Shown: positions 26,839 through 35,483, numbered from the stretch's first letter. The stretch: 43,846 nucleotides of DNA from Iningainema tapete BLCC-T55 (GCF_014698965.1 NZ_JACXAE010000001.1:1-43846); one strand, 5' to 3'. Made by a program: numbers and translations. Notes: generated by a model from the sequence alone, not told the origin.

Positions 26839-28152
26839 TTAATGGTTTCTGCCGGTGATAGATAATCCATCTACAATTAGAGATGGAGTGTAGCAAGAAC
26901 CATTCCAATCAGCATCGCCACCCAGTTTAACTAATTGTTTTAAAGCTGTGTAGACATTTCCGGCAACCATCGTATCTTTAACGCGCCCAATCACCTCACC
27001 ATTTTGGACGTGGTAGCCCAAATCAATATTGATGGAAAAGTCGCCAGAAATACCATCGCCACCACCGAGCATTTGATCGACAACCAAGCCATGATCTATT
27101 TGTTGAATCAAGTCTAATAAAGATTCAGAACCAGGCTCGATGAGGAAATTAAATAAACCAGGGGTAGGATAACTACTTAACCCAGGACGAAAACCATTAC
27201 CAGTAGATTTCATACCTAACTGGCGTCCCGTGGTGCGATCGCAATAAAAATTTTGTAAAATGCCATTTTGGATGAAGACAATATGCTGAGTTGGAGTACC
27301 TTCATCATCAAAGGGACAACTAAAAGGTCCCGCAAGTGGATCTTGGTAGAGAGTAAGAGTGGGAGCAATTACTGGGTGATTGAGGCGTTCTGCCCAGGGA
27401 GAAGCTCCTTCCTGAATACGCTTACCGTTTAAAGCAGCGTGAACAGTTCCCCAAAGCATATCAGCAGCTTTGGAAGTAAAGAGAACGGGAATGCGTCCGT
27501 TGGGAGAGGGAACGTTTTCTTTTGCCCAAGTTAAGCGCTGTAAGATTTGTTGAGTAACTTTTTCTGGCTGAAGGTTTCCCCGTTCAGTTTGACCATCGGA
27601 GACACTTAAAAAATCCTCTCCTCGTACCCATTCGGCGGAAATGTAGCAGCTGAGGGTAGTATCGGTGTAATGGCAATCTAACCCAAGGGTGTTGACAAGT
27701 CTAGTAGTTTCTGCATCACATTCCCAGTCGGCTGTGATCACAACATCCGGGTAAACGTCGCGGATCAGTGCGATCGCTTCTTTGCCCCAGTCTACTAACT
27801 TGGATAATGGAACATCTTGTCCCAAATCTGGGTAGTTAGGCTCAGAGTTACTGTTGAGTTCAATTGTTTCGGGTTGATTGAGTTGACTCAGAGCTAGCGC
27901 ACGTTCCACCATTGCTTGCGGTTCAAAAGCACCATGAGCAACCATTAGTCCAGGACGCCCAGATTGCCATAAACGCAGTACTGTGGCTTCAGATTGACTA
28001 GTTTCGATTTGTTTGAGTCGGTTGGCTTCAAAAAACACAGGTTGAGACAGCGATCGCGACTGATACACTTCTGCTGCTTCTGCCCCGGATTTCATAGCTA
28101 GTTCTAGCAGTTGCTCTGCCAGTGTGTCTTGTGGTAAACTTGCAAACACCAT
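26839..28152 (-). CDS. pmbA: TldE/PmbA family protein (metalloprotease partner subunit)
   Basis: 437 residues, standard length. TldD/TldE heterodimers degrade unfolded peptides and process some peptide antibiotics; the catalytic HExxxH motif is in TldD. I find no HExxxH here, so this is the TldE/PmbA-type subunit. Family signatures include SGRPGLMVAHG, ISAEWVRGEDFLS, the C-terminal region FDDEGTPTQHIVFIQNG and GISGDFSINIDLGYHVQNGE. A TldD partner is not in the window. The downstream CLC gene (same strand, 58-base gap) is functionally unrelated. The distant Cys-rich small protein at 32481 might be mentioned as a peptide substrate, but nothing links them. Confidence 0.9.
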   Translation of the reverse strand: MVFASLPQDTLAEQLLELAMKSGAEAAEVYQSRSLSQPVFFEANRLKQIETSQSEATVLRLWQSGRPGLMVAHGAFEPQAMVERALALSQLNQPETIELNSNSEPNYPDLGQDVPLSKLVDWGKEAIALIRDVYPDVVITADWECDAETTRLVNTLGLDCHYTDTTLSCYISAEWVRGEDFLSVSDGQTERGNLQPEKVTQQILQRLTWAKENVPSPNGRIPVLFTSKAADMLWGTVHAALNGKRIQEGASPWAERLNHPVIAPTLTLYQDPLAGPFSCPFDDEGTPTQHIVFIQNGILQNFYCDRTTGRQLGMKSTGNGFRPGLSSYPTPGLFNFLIEPGSESLLDLIQQIDHGLVVDQMLGGGDGISGDFSINIDLGYHVQNGEVIGRVKDTMVAGNVYTALKQLVKLGGDADWNGSCYTPSLIVDGLSITGRNH

Positions 28153-28195
28153 GATTTTTTACTAGCTCTGGAATGGAAAATTGTGACACTGCTAA

Positions 28196-28236
28196 TAGTT
28201 AATTGCTAACTGTTGATTGCCATTAGCAATTAACTA
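28196..28236. repeat. Inverted repeat built from heptamer-like units
   Basis: TAGTTAATTGCTAA (28196-28209) and its exact complement (28223-28236) flank a 13-base loop, in the gap between the leftward Tab2 and PmbA genes. It resembles STRR units placed head to head. Confidence 0.6.
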
Positions 28237-28270
28237 CTAACAATTAACTACCCCCAAATAAATTTACGCC

Positions 28271-29122
28271 CTAATTGATCTCTTGCAACAGCCAAAAACC
28301 AGCAAAAGATTCTGCTTGCGGATCGGACTGTATTCCGATAAAATGCACTCCATTGGCTTTTTGCTTTGCCTCTTCAAAGCTATTTGCTTCCGCAACTTGG
28401 GATTTGCGGATATTTGCTAAAATCCAACTTTCAATCGCACCAGTTTCTAAAACTAATTTTGCCTCTTTTTGGTCAAACTTTACCCAAGCCAATTCTAAAC
28501 CAGATATCCAACCAGCCAAGGGCAAGGCTCTGGGTGAGAAAATTAAAATACCAGGAATACTGGTTTGGGGTGAAACTTGAGCGATTTCTAAAGGAAAAGC
28601 TTCACCAAAGCCAATTTCCCATTCGGGCATAGAAGCAAATTCTGCTGCTGGCAAGGTGACAAATCCCCACTGTTGTCCTTCCAATGCATCTGGTAAACGT
28701 TGCGGTAAAGGGTTTTCCAAACGTACATTTGGGTTGCTTCCCGGTTGATACCCTGGTTGTTGCGGGTAAACCGACTCCATCCGTTGTTGTATCCATTGAT
28801 GAAGTACCAAAGTGCGGCGGCTCGGTAGAGCGGGAATACCCACATCAAGACAAGCTTTAGTAATCATGTTGTTCATTTGACGGCGAAAAAAGCGGATTCT
28901 TTTCGGTGCTACTCCCGCTTTGTTGATTGCTTCTGCCAACGCCTTGCGCAACCACACCGAATTTACCTCGGTACTTGGGCAATATTGAGCGTAACGAAAC
29001 AAAGAATCAATGTTGGTGCGCGTATCTAACGGAGTCTCGCACACCAAGAGTTCCCACACTTTTTTTTGATTTTCGTCCAAGATTGGACGCGAGTAAAAAT
29101 CTAGTTCCCAAATACTGCCCAT
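28271..29122 (-). CDS. Tab2-family RNA-binding protein
   Basis: 283 residues. It matches the Tab2/ATAB2 family: the N-terminal WELDFYSRPILDENQKKVWE and the C-terminal FAGFWLLQE with the WLL motif are diagnostic. In Chlamydomonas and Arabidopsis the homologues bind RNA and are needed for translation of photosystem I subunits (psaB). A like role in photosystem synthesis is probable in cyanobacteria but not proven by sequence. The middle (about 115-160) is Pro/Gln-rich. It lies 118 bases upstream of pmbA on the same strand, separated from it by an inverted repeat. Confidence 0.9.
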   Translation of the reverse strand: MGSIWELDFYSRPILDENQKKVWELLVCETPLDTRTNIDSLFRYAQYCPSTEVNSVWLRKALAEAINKAGVAPKRIRFFRRQMNNMITKACLDVGIPALPSRRTLVLHQWIQQRMESVYPQQPGYQPGSNPNVRLENPLPQRLPDALEGQQWGFVTLPAAEFASMPEWEIGFGEAFPLEIAQVSPQTSIPGILIFSPRALPLAGWISGLELAWVKFDQKEAKLVLETGAIESWILANIRKSQVAEANSFEEAKQKANGVHFIGIQSDPQAESFAGFWLLQEIN

Positions 29123-29202
29123 GTCTTGCCGTTATAATTTGGCGACTTCATTGTTATATTTCCATGATACGAGGCTATGGGCTGATGAGAAATAGGGAAT
29201 TT

Positions 29203-29233
29203 TGTAGAGACGTTCCGCCGGAACGTCTCTACA
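29203..29233. repeat. Family A palindrome
   Basis: A perfect 14-bp stem, TGTAGAGACGTTCC/GGAACGTCTCTACA, with a GCC loop, in the gap between the divergent Tab2 and Uma2 genes. It is the best-preserved copy of the family here. Confidence 0.75.
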
Positions 29234-29397
29234 CAATCCTGATTTTCGCGTATTCAGATCTTAATTCAGCAACGCCGGGAATTTATCAGGCGATCGCCAG
29301 AATGGAAATTCTGTGTTTCCATTCTATAAGCAGATATTATGAAATGTTCGAGATAAACTTAGATTTAGGAAACAGCCTAAACAATTGTGGAGGTTTT

Positions 29398-29940
29398 ATG
29401 TCCTTGACGATTCAAGACTTGGAAAAAATGCAGATGCAGTTTCCTGACTACCGCATGGAACTGGTTAAGGGAGATGTCATTGTTATGAGTCCATCAGGAT
29501 ACGAGTCAGATGAGGTTGCAGCAGCAATGATCTACCAATTATATAACTGGGTTCGACCTCGCAAACTAGGACGAGTGGGAGCTTCTAGTGCTGGATTTAG
29601 GTTGCCAAATTCCGATTTACGTGCACCTGATGCGTCATTTGTCTTAGCTGAACGTTTGCGTCGTAGTCCAAAGTCGTTTGCTCAGTTAGCTCCTGATTTG
29701 ACGGTTGAGGTGAAATCACCGAGTGATGATTTGGCACAACTAAGGGCAAAAATTCAGGAATTTCTGGCTGTGGGAACTAGAGTAGGAATTTTAATTAACC
29801 CAGATAATAGGAGCGTTGAAGTTTACTACCCTGGAAAAGAAGCGCTGATTCTTCGGGATGGAGATGTTATGACAGTTCCCGATTTGCTTCCTGGATGGGA
29901 GGTGCAAATTTCCGATTTGTGGTCCCCTGAGTTTGAATAA
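29398..29940 (+). CDS. Uma2-family putative endonuclease (DUF820)
   Basis: 180 residues from the ATG at 29398, chosen for GGAGG at 29389-29393. A longer frame open from 28927 runs antisense to the Tab2 gene and is not believable. The PD-(D/E)xK-like core is visible: Asp78 in RAPDASFV, Glu104 and Lys106 in DLTVEVKSP, and the following helix QLRAKIQEFLAVGTR. The N-terminus has the usual ELVKGDVIVMSP strand. Uma2 genes are hugely expanded in cyanobacteria, often near mobile DNA, and the role is unsettled. No partner gene is adjacent. Confidence 0.88.
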   Translation: MSLTIQDLEKMQMQFPDYRMELVKGDVIVMSPSGYESDEVAAAMIYQLYNWVRPRKLGRVGASSAGFRLPNSDLRAPDASFVLAERLRRSPKSFAQLAPDLTVEVKSPSDDLAQLRAKIQEFLAVGTRVGILINPDNRSVEVYYPGKEALILRDGDVMTVPDLLPGWEVQISDLWSPEFE

Positions 29941-30006
29941 ATTTAATATTTTTTTTTTAAAATAAGTAGCAAGGCACAAATAAACCCAACTGTGTAAATA
30001 AAAGTA

Positions 30007-30066
30007 AAGTTTGTAAATTAGCTCGTAGTAAGCGCTAAGCGCGAAGACAGCGCTTACTACAAACTT
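30007..30066. repeat. Nested palindromic repeat upstream of a kinase gene
   Basis: Inner stem GTAGTAAGCGCT (30025-30036) with AGCGCTTACTAC (30049-30060); outer arms AAGTTTGTA (30007-30015) with TACAAACTT (30058-30066) share the last bases of the inner arm. The two pairings are therefore alternatives. Confidence 0.6.
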
Positions 30067-30146
30067 AACAAATTGACATCGGAAATTAGAAGGGATTGAC
30101 AAGTGTCATATATTATAGATGACAACGGCACAAGAGATGCCTAATT

Positions 30147-32249
30147 ATGATCTACTGCCTCAATCCTAGTTGCGAAAAACCCCTCAATAGTGATGGGGGC
30201 AATTTCTGTCAAAGTTGCGGAATACAACTGATCCCGTTGCTCCGCAACCGCTATCGCATTACTAAACCATTAGGAAGCGGGGGATTTGGCAGAACTTTTT
30301 TGGCAGAGGATGAAGATAAGCTCAAAGAAGATTGTGTCGTCAAACAGCTAGCACCGCAAGTCCAAGGAACTAGCGCCCTGCAAAAAGCTACCCAACTCTT
30401 TCAAGAAGAAGCGCGGCGTCTGCAACAGTTGGGAGAACATCCGCAGATTCCACATTTGTATGCTTACTTCAGCCACGATAACTATCTTTATCTCGTACAG
30501 CAGTTTATCCAAGGGCAAACTTTACGACAAGAGTTGAAACAGCAGGGAAATTTCAGCGAAGAAAAGATTTGGGAATTGTTAAATCAATTGTTACCCGTTC
30601 TCAAATTTATCCACTCACATCAGGTAATTCACCGCGACATTAAGCCAGAAAACATTATCCGTCGCTCTCCTCAATCCTCAACTCAGGGTACTGGAACTAA
30701 TTTAGTACTGATTGATTTTGGCGTTGCTAAGCATCTCACAGTTACTTCTGCTGAGCATACAGGTACAGTTATTGGTTCCTACGGCTATGCACCAGTAGAA
30801 CAAATGAAATCTGGTTGTGCATATCCAGCTAGCGATTTATTTAGTTTAGGTGTGACTTGCTTTTATCTGTTGACGGGAATCAACCCCTTTCATTTGTATG
30901 TAGATCAAGGTTATAACTGGGTAACGCATTGGCGACAATACGTGAATTCAATCTCTGCACAGTTAGAGCAGGTGCTAGACAAGTTGTTGCAAAAAGATAT
31001 TGAGCATCGCTACCAGTCAGCGGATGAAGTATTGCGCGACTTGCATGAACTGCCACAACTAGTGCAGAATTTACAAGATACTCCTATAATACAGTCACCA
31101 CCAGCACAAAATCTACAAGATACTCACGTAATCAAGCCGCCACCAGCACAAAATCTACAAGATACTTCCATAACTCAGCCACCGTTGTCAAGGATTAACC
31201 TTCAATCATCAGTAGTTTCCCCTAGTACTTTTCTGCAACAAACAATTCGGTGGAAAAAGCAACTGCTAGTAGGGAGCGTTATCCTGCTGGTGGGGTTGAG
31301 CGGATATATTTATTGGCGCATGGGGCGTAATACCTTAATAGGCCATGGTGGCGAAGTTAATTCCCTTGCTTTCCACTCCCCTTTGCCCCCCGATCCTCGG
31401 GGGGTTGGGGGGTTCCGATATTCTGAAGGCAAAGAGCAGTTCTTAGCCAGTGGTAGTGATGACAAGACTGTGAAAATTTGGAATCTGAATCATAGACAAG
31501 AAATTCGCACCCTCAAGGGGCATTTAGATAAGGTTTATACTGTTGCTATTGGCCAAGATGGTCAAACTCTTGTTAGTGGTAGCTCGGATCACACAATTAA
31601 AGTTTGGAATTTGAACACTGGCAAGGAAATTTTGACTTTAAAAGGTCATAATGGCTTGGTGAATTCTGTTGCTATTAGTCCGGATGGTAACACTCTTGTT
31701 AGTGGTAGTTATGACAAAACTGTGAGGGTGTGGAATCTGAAGACTGGAGAGGAACTACGCATCCTGCATGGGCATCAAGGAGCAGTTTTGTCTGTAGCTA
31801 TTAGTCCAGATGGCGAAAAAATTGTCAGTGCAAGTACTGATAGAACTATCAAAGTGTGGAATTTGAAGACAGGTAAGGAAATACGTACACAACCAGGGCA
31901 TTTAGGAGATGTCAATGCGATCGCCATCAGTCCGAATGGGCAGTTTCTAGCTAGTGCTAGCGATGACAAACACCTGAAAGTATGGAATTTGAACACGGGA
32001 AAGGAAATACGCACGCTGTCAGGGCATTTAGCGGATGTGAATGCGATCGCATGGAGTCCCGATGGTGAAAAGATTGCTACTGGCAGTGATGATAAAACTG
32101 TGAGAATTTGGAATTTGGCTACTGGAGAAGAATTATACAACTTCAAAGAGCATTTGGGCAAAGTTTTTGCCGTAACTTTCAGTCCCGATGGTAAAACACT
32201 CCTGAGTGCCAGTGAGGATAAAACTATCAAGATTTGGCAACTGCAGTAA
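30147..32249 (+). CDS. Membrane Ser/Thr kinase: Cys4 motif, kinase, TM, seven WD40 repeats (third copy)
   Basis: 700 residues. Cys4 motif C4, C9, C21, C24 (CLNPSC...CQSCG). Kinase core about 38-310 with an intact glycine loop (LGSGGFGRTF), K66, HRDIKPEN (Asp164) and DFG at 190-192, so it is the best-preserved kinase of the three Cys4 forms. The linker holds three tandem 14-residue units, QNLQDTPIIQSPPA and variants. One membrane segment lies near 374-392 (LLVGSVILLVGLSGYIYW). Seven WD40 repeats follow; the first carries an inserted Pro/Gly-rich loop (PLPPDPRGVGGF) coded by a palindromic repeat. A family B palindrome lies just after the stop, and the Cys-rich small gene is next downstream. Confidence 0.92.
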   Translation: MIYCLNPSCEKPLNSDGGNFCQSCGIQLIPLLRNRYRITKPLGSGGFGRTFLAEDEDKLKEDCVVKQLAPQVQGTSALQKATQLFQEEARRLQQLGEHPQIPHLYAYFSHDNYLYLVQQFIQGQTLRQELKQQGNFSEEKIWELLNQLLPVLKFIHSHQVIHRDIKPENIIRRSPQSSTQGTGTNLVLIDFGVAKHLTVTSAEHTGTVIGSYGYAPVEQMKSGCAYPASDLFSLGVTCFYLLTGINPFHLYVDQGYNWVTHWRQYVNSISAQLEQVLDKLLQKDIEHRYQSADEVLRDLHELPQLVQNLQDTPIIQSPPAQNLQDTHVIKPPPAQNLQDTSITQPPLSRINLQSSVVSPSTFLQQTIRWKKQLLVGSVILLVGLSGYIYWRMGRNTLIGHGGEVNSLAFHSPLPPDPRGVGGFRYSEGKEQFLASGSDDKTVKIWNLNHRQEIRTLKGHLDKVYTVAIGQDGQTLVSGSSDHTIKVWNLNTGKEILTLKGHNGLVNSVAISPDGNTLVSGSYDKTVRVWNLKTGEELRILHGHQGAVLSVAISPDGEKIVSASTDRTIKVWNLKTGKEIRTQPGHLGDVNAIAISPNGQFLASASDDKHLKVWNLNTGKEIRTLSGHLADVNAIAWSPDGEKIATGSDDKTVRIWNLATGEELYNFKEHLGKVFAVTFSPDGKTLLSASEDKTIKIWQLQ
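31065..31190 (+). repeat. Three tandem 42-bp units in a kinase linker
   Basis: Units start at 31065, 31107 and 31149, each beginning CAxAATxTACAAGATACT and encoding QNLQDT plus a variable proline-rich half. The first two end in PPA, the third in PPLS. Confidence 0.8.
31379..31414. repeat. G/C-rich palindromic repeat inside a WD40 repeat
   Basis: Stem CCCCCCGA (31386-31393) and TCGGGGGG (31397-31404) followed by a second G-run. It adds an in-frame loop in the first WD40 repeat of the kinase. Confidence 0.65.
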
Positions 32250-32272
32250 CGATGACTGGGTATCGTCAACCA

Positions 32273-32305
32273 AGAAACCCGGTTTCTTGAAGAAACCGGG
32301 TTTCT
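32273..32305. repeat. Family B palindrome, copy 3 (core only)
   Basis: AGAAACCCGGTTTCT (32273-32287) and its complement (32291-32305) with a TGA loop, 24 bases after the kinase stop. The flanks of copies 1 and 2 are absent. It may act as terminator between the kinase and the small Cys protein. Confidence 0.7.
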
Positions 32306-32480
32306 CCTTGCTTAAAAAGTGCATAAGTTGATTTCAATTACATCTATTAAGAATGTAGAAGGAGGGCATTAAACTTTCTTCTACCAGTTATTTTTTGGAT
32401 GCTAATCGCACTCTTACAAAGCACCATTATCGGTGCAATCTAAGTCTACAAATCTATCAATTCACAAGGAGAAAAAAGTC

Positions 32481-32753
32481 ATGAATTCTGAAACAATCCA
32501 GCAGTTACAAGACGAGATTTACCAGGAAATGAGTGAGAGATTGAAGAACGCTAACTTCGACAAAGTGCTTGAAAAATACGGAATATCAGGAGATAATATC
32601 CTTAAATTTCAGGCTACGCTTGACCTAACTAAAATTCAATTTAGTGATGCTGTTGGGAACCAGCAAGTTAAGGATTTGACACGAGCAATTCCAGGTCAGA
32701 AGCTTGTGATAAAGAATTGTGATTGGTGTGCTTGCTGGGGTTGTTGTAGTTGA
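32481..32753 (+). CDS. Small protein with Cys/Trp-rich C-terminus; RiPP-precursor-like, unknown
   Basis: 90 residues from the ATG at 32481, chosen for AAGGAG at 32466-32471. The first 75 residues look like an ordinary folded or helical leader (SETIQQLQDEIYQEMSERLK, then FDKVLEKYGISGDNIL and LTKIQFSDAVGNQQV). After LTRAIPGQKLVIKN the chain ends in CDWCACWGCCS: five Cys and two Trp in eleven residues. A long non-Cys leader and a short Cys-dense end is the layout of many ribosomal peptide precursors. A metal-binding tail is the other reading. It has no Nif11, nitrile-hydratase-like or double-glycine leader that I recognise, no signal peptide, and no modifying enzyme, protease or exporter next to it. 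A stem-loop follows 80 bases after the stop. Confidence 0.7.
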   Translation: MNSETIQQLQDEIYQEMSERLKNANFDKVLEKYGISGDNILKFQATLDLTKIQFSDAVGNQQVKDLTRAIPGQKLVIKNCDWCACWGCCS

Positions 32754-32832
32754 TAATTCATAACGCTATTGTCAACTTAATGGCGATTATCTCGACTGAT
32801 TGATACCATTTACCTAAATTTTGCACTTTATG

Positions 32833-32869
32833 ATTCCCCCACCTCTGATTAAGGAAGATTTGGGGGAAT
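32833..32869 (+). terminator. Probable terminator after the Cys/Trp-rich small gene
   Basis: A 9-bp stem, ATTCCCCCA/TGGGGGAAT, with a 19-base loop, followed by TTGATTT. It is placed to end the transcript of the small gene. Confidence 0.45.
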
Positions 32870-33023
32870 TTGATTTGTGGCAGCAATACAGAGAATTGGG
32901 CTACTTCTAATCAAGCTTTGGTAAAGAACGAAACGCAAATTAACGACATCAATGTAATCTACTTAATGTAGGCGCAGTGTTACTGTTGTTAGCAACTGCT
33001 ACTTCTTGGGAGAGGTATCCAGT

Positions 33024-35393
33024 ATGAGTACTTTTTGGGGCAACGATCAAGGGCTAGGACTTGCAATAGGAGGTGTAATAGCTTTGTGGGCAAACTGTGC
33101 TATTGCCCAAATCACCCCAGATGCTACTCTACCTAATAATTCTCGCGTTACAACACAGGACAACATCAAAATTATTGAAGGTGGAACCCGAGCAGGAAGC
33201 AATTTGTTCCACAGTTTTGAGCAGTTTTCCTTACCTACTGGGAGTACGGCTTACTTTCAAAATGCTGCGGATGTTCATAACATTATTAGTCGCGTAACGG
33301 GTTCGTCTATCTCTAATATTGATGGCATCATTCAAGCTAACTCCACAGCTAACCTGTTTCTAATTAATCCCAACGGGATTATTTTTGGTCCCAATGCTTC
33401 TTTAAACATCGGCGGTTCATTTATAGCAAGTACGGCAAGTAGTCTTAACTTTGCAGATGATATCAAGTTTAGTGCCATAAATCCCCAAACTACACCCATA
33501 CTCACAGTAAATGTTCCCATTGGCTTACAATTCGGGGCAACTGCTGCACCCATCCACAATCAATCCCAAGCAAGTCCAGATGGCGCAATTAATATCTTCG
33601 AGCGCCCCGTTGGTTTACAAGTACAACCAGGCAAAACCTTGGCACTTGTAGGCGGTGATGTGACGCTCGAAGGTGGAAATTTAACAGCAGCGTCGGGACG
33701 AATTGAGCTAGGAAGTGTCGCTGGCAATAGTCTGGTAAGTTTAAACCCAACGAACAAAGGATGGATGTTGGGGTATGAAGGTGTCCAGAATTTCCAGAAC
33801 ATTCAACTAATCCAGCGAACTATTAACGGTTCTAAGATTTCATCTATTGTTGATGGTAGTGGCAAAGATGGCGGCAGCAATATCCAGGTGCAGGGCAGAA
33901 CCGTAGAACTAATAGGTAATCTTGTGCGCTTGATATCTCAGACTACCGATGTCGGAAATGGCGGAGACTTAACAATTACCACTAGGAAATTAATTGTTCG
34001 GGATGGCGCACAAGCGATCACTTCTACTATAGGCGAGGGTGCGGGGGGAAATTTGACTGTGAATGCAGAGGAATCGGTGGACTTGATTGGTGGCTTTCCG
34101 GTGCCAAATACTAATCGTTTTATCTCTAGCGCATTGGCTAGTACAACTTTTGCTGCTGGAAAGGCAGGTGACATGACAATCAACACTGTTGAGTTGCGCA
34201 TCCAAGATGGGGCATTAATATCAGTAGAGTCTAGTGGAGTGCGTCCGCCATCATTAATTTCTCAGCAATTTATACCAGCTACAGGACAAGGAGGGAATTT
34301 GACTGTGAACGCACAGCAGTCCATAGAACTAATTGGAACTTCAGCAAATGGTTCTCCCAGTGGGTTGTTTGCTTCAACTGCTGGTTCGGGATCGGCTGGA
34401 AATTTAAATCTGATCACAGGGCAATTGATTATTCATAACAAGGCGGCAGTAACTGTAAGCAGTCAAGCGCGAAAGGATGTAACATACCTAACAGATGCAG
34501 GCAATTTAGGAAAAGCTGGCGAACTTAATGTAACGGCTCGCTCAATTCAACTGGACAATCAAGGAAAACTCACAGCAGAAACTGACTTAGGGCAGGGCGG
34601 GAATATTACGCTACAGGTACAGGACTTATTACTGATGCGCCGCAACAGTCAAATATCTACCAATGCAGGCAAGGCACTTGCAGGTGGTGATGGCGGTAAT
34701 ATTACCATCAATGCTCGGTCGGGGTTCATCGTCGCCGTGCCTGGGGAAAACAATGATATCACTGCCAATGCATTTAAAGGTTCTGGTGGCAGAGTCCAAA
34801 TCAACGCTAATGGTGTTTTTGGCATAGTGCCACGTAGTCGAGAAGACTTGGCAAGACTATTGAGAATTGACGACTCAACCACACTAGATCCTCAACGTTT
34901 ATCAACTAGCGATATCACTGCAATTTCCCAGACAAATCCTACTTTAAACGGTGTGGTAAATATCAATACACCTGATGTTGATCCCAGTCAAGGATTAATC
35001 AACTTGCCTGTGGAACCAAGTGAACCAAAATTAGCTTCTGGCTGTAAAGCAGGTGTAGCTCAAAATCAAAACTCCTTCATTATCACCGGACGTGGCGGCT
35101 TGCCACCTAATCCCAGGGAAGCACTCAGGAGTAACTCTGTGCAGGTAGATTGGGTAACACTTCCTGAGGATATGGGAGTAGGGGAGCCTGTGAGTAGGGG
35201 AGCAGGGGAGCCTGTGAGAAAAGTACATCGTTCTTCTCAGATTCCTAAGTCTGCTTCTCCAGCAATTGTGGAAGCTCAGGGATGGATTGTGGATGCGAAT
35301 AACGATATTATCTTGGTTGCTAATGTACCCAATGCAACACCCGATAGTCCTTTGTTTAACTCTGAGAGATTGCCTTGTGTGCCAGAAAATTAG
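33024..35393 (+). CDS. Two-partner-secretion exoprotein (filamentous hemagglutinin N-terminal domain)
   Basis: 789 residues from the ATG at 33024, which has AGAGG at 33011-33015. A signal peptide ends near CAIAQ. The TPS secretion domain follows (about 30-150) with its hallmark NLFLINPNGIIFGP and later IGGSFIAST. The body consists of beta-helix-like repeats (GNGGDLTI, GQGGNLTV, GQGGNITL). The C-terminus has the segment FIITGRGGLPPNP often seen in cyanobacterial members. It would be exported by the Sec system and then by a TpsB outer-membrane partner, not found in this window. A short DNA duplication (GGGGAGCCTGTGAG twice, near 35184 and 35206) adds residues near the C-terminus. Adhesion or cell-surface function is likely. 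Confidence 0.9.
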   Translation: MSTFWGNDQGLGLAIGGVIALWANCAIAQITPDATLPNNSRVTTQDNIKIIEGGTRAGSNLFHSFEQFSLPTGSTAYFQNAADVHNIISRVTGSSISNIDGIIQANSTANLFLINPNGIIFGPNASLNIGGSFIASTASSLNFADDIKFSAINPQTTPILTVNVPIGLQFGATAAPIHNQSQASPDGAINIFERPVGLQVQPGKTLALVGGDVTLEGGNLTAASGRIELGSVAGNSLVSLNPTNKGWMLGYEGVQNFQNIQLIQRTINGSKISSIVDGSGKDGGSNIQVQGRTVELIGNLVRLISQTTDVGNGGDLTITTRKLIVRDGAQAITSTIGEGAGGNLTVNAEESVDLIGGFPVPNTNRFISSALASTTFAAGKAGDMTINTVELRIQDGALISVESSGVRPPSLISQQFIPATGQGGNLTVNAQQSIELIGTSANGSPSGLFASTAGSGSAGNLNLITGQLIIHNKAAVTVSSQARKDVTYLTDAGNLGKAGELNVTARSIQLDNQGKLTAETDLGQGGNITLQVQDLLLMRRNSQISTNAGKALAGGDGGNITINARSGFIVAVPGENNDITANAFKGSGGRVQINANGVFGIVPRSREDLARLLRIDDSTTLDPQRLSTSDITAISQTNPTLNGVVNINTPDVDPSQGLINLPVEPSEPKLASGCKAGVAQNQNSFIITGRGGLPPNPREALRSNSVQVDWVTLPEDMGVGEPVSRGAGEPVRKVHRSSQIPKSASPAIVEAQGWIVDANNDIILVANVPNATPDSPLFNSERLPCVPEN

Positions 35394-35483
35394 TATCGCC
35401 ACATGTTTTTCCCAGCCTTTCACCTCTGCTCACTGGGAAAGGGTAAAATATTTGTATTTTGAAAGCTTCAATCATCAGAAACT

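Noticed and set aside
28927-29397. N-terminal extension of the Uma2 frame
   Set aside because: It runs antisense to the Tab2 gene and through a palindromic repeat; the ATG at 29398 with GGAGG fits the family.
32368-32483. Frame starting at ATT after AAGGAGGG and ending on the ATG of the Cys/Trp-rich gene
   Set aside because: ATT starts are very rare and the encoded residues look random, although the purine-rich site is striking.
33024-35393. Linking the filamentous-hemagglutinin exoprotein with the FHA phosphothreonine reader
   Set aside because: The two share only an abbreviation; the folds and roles differ.
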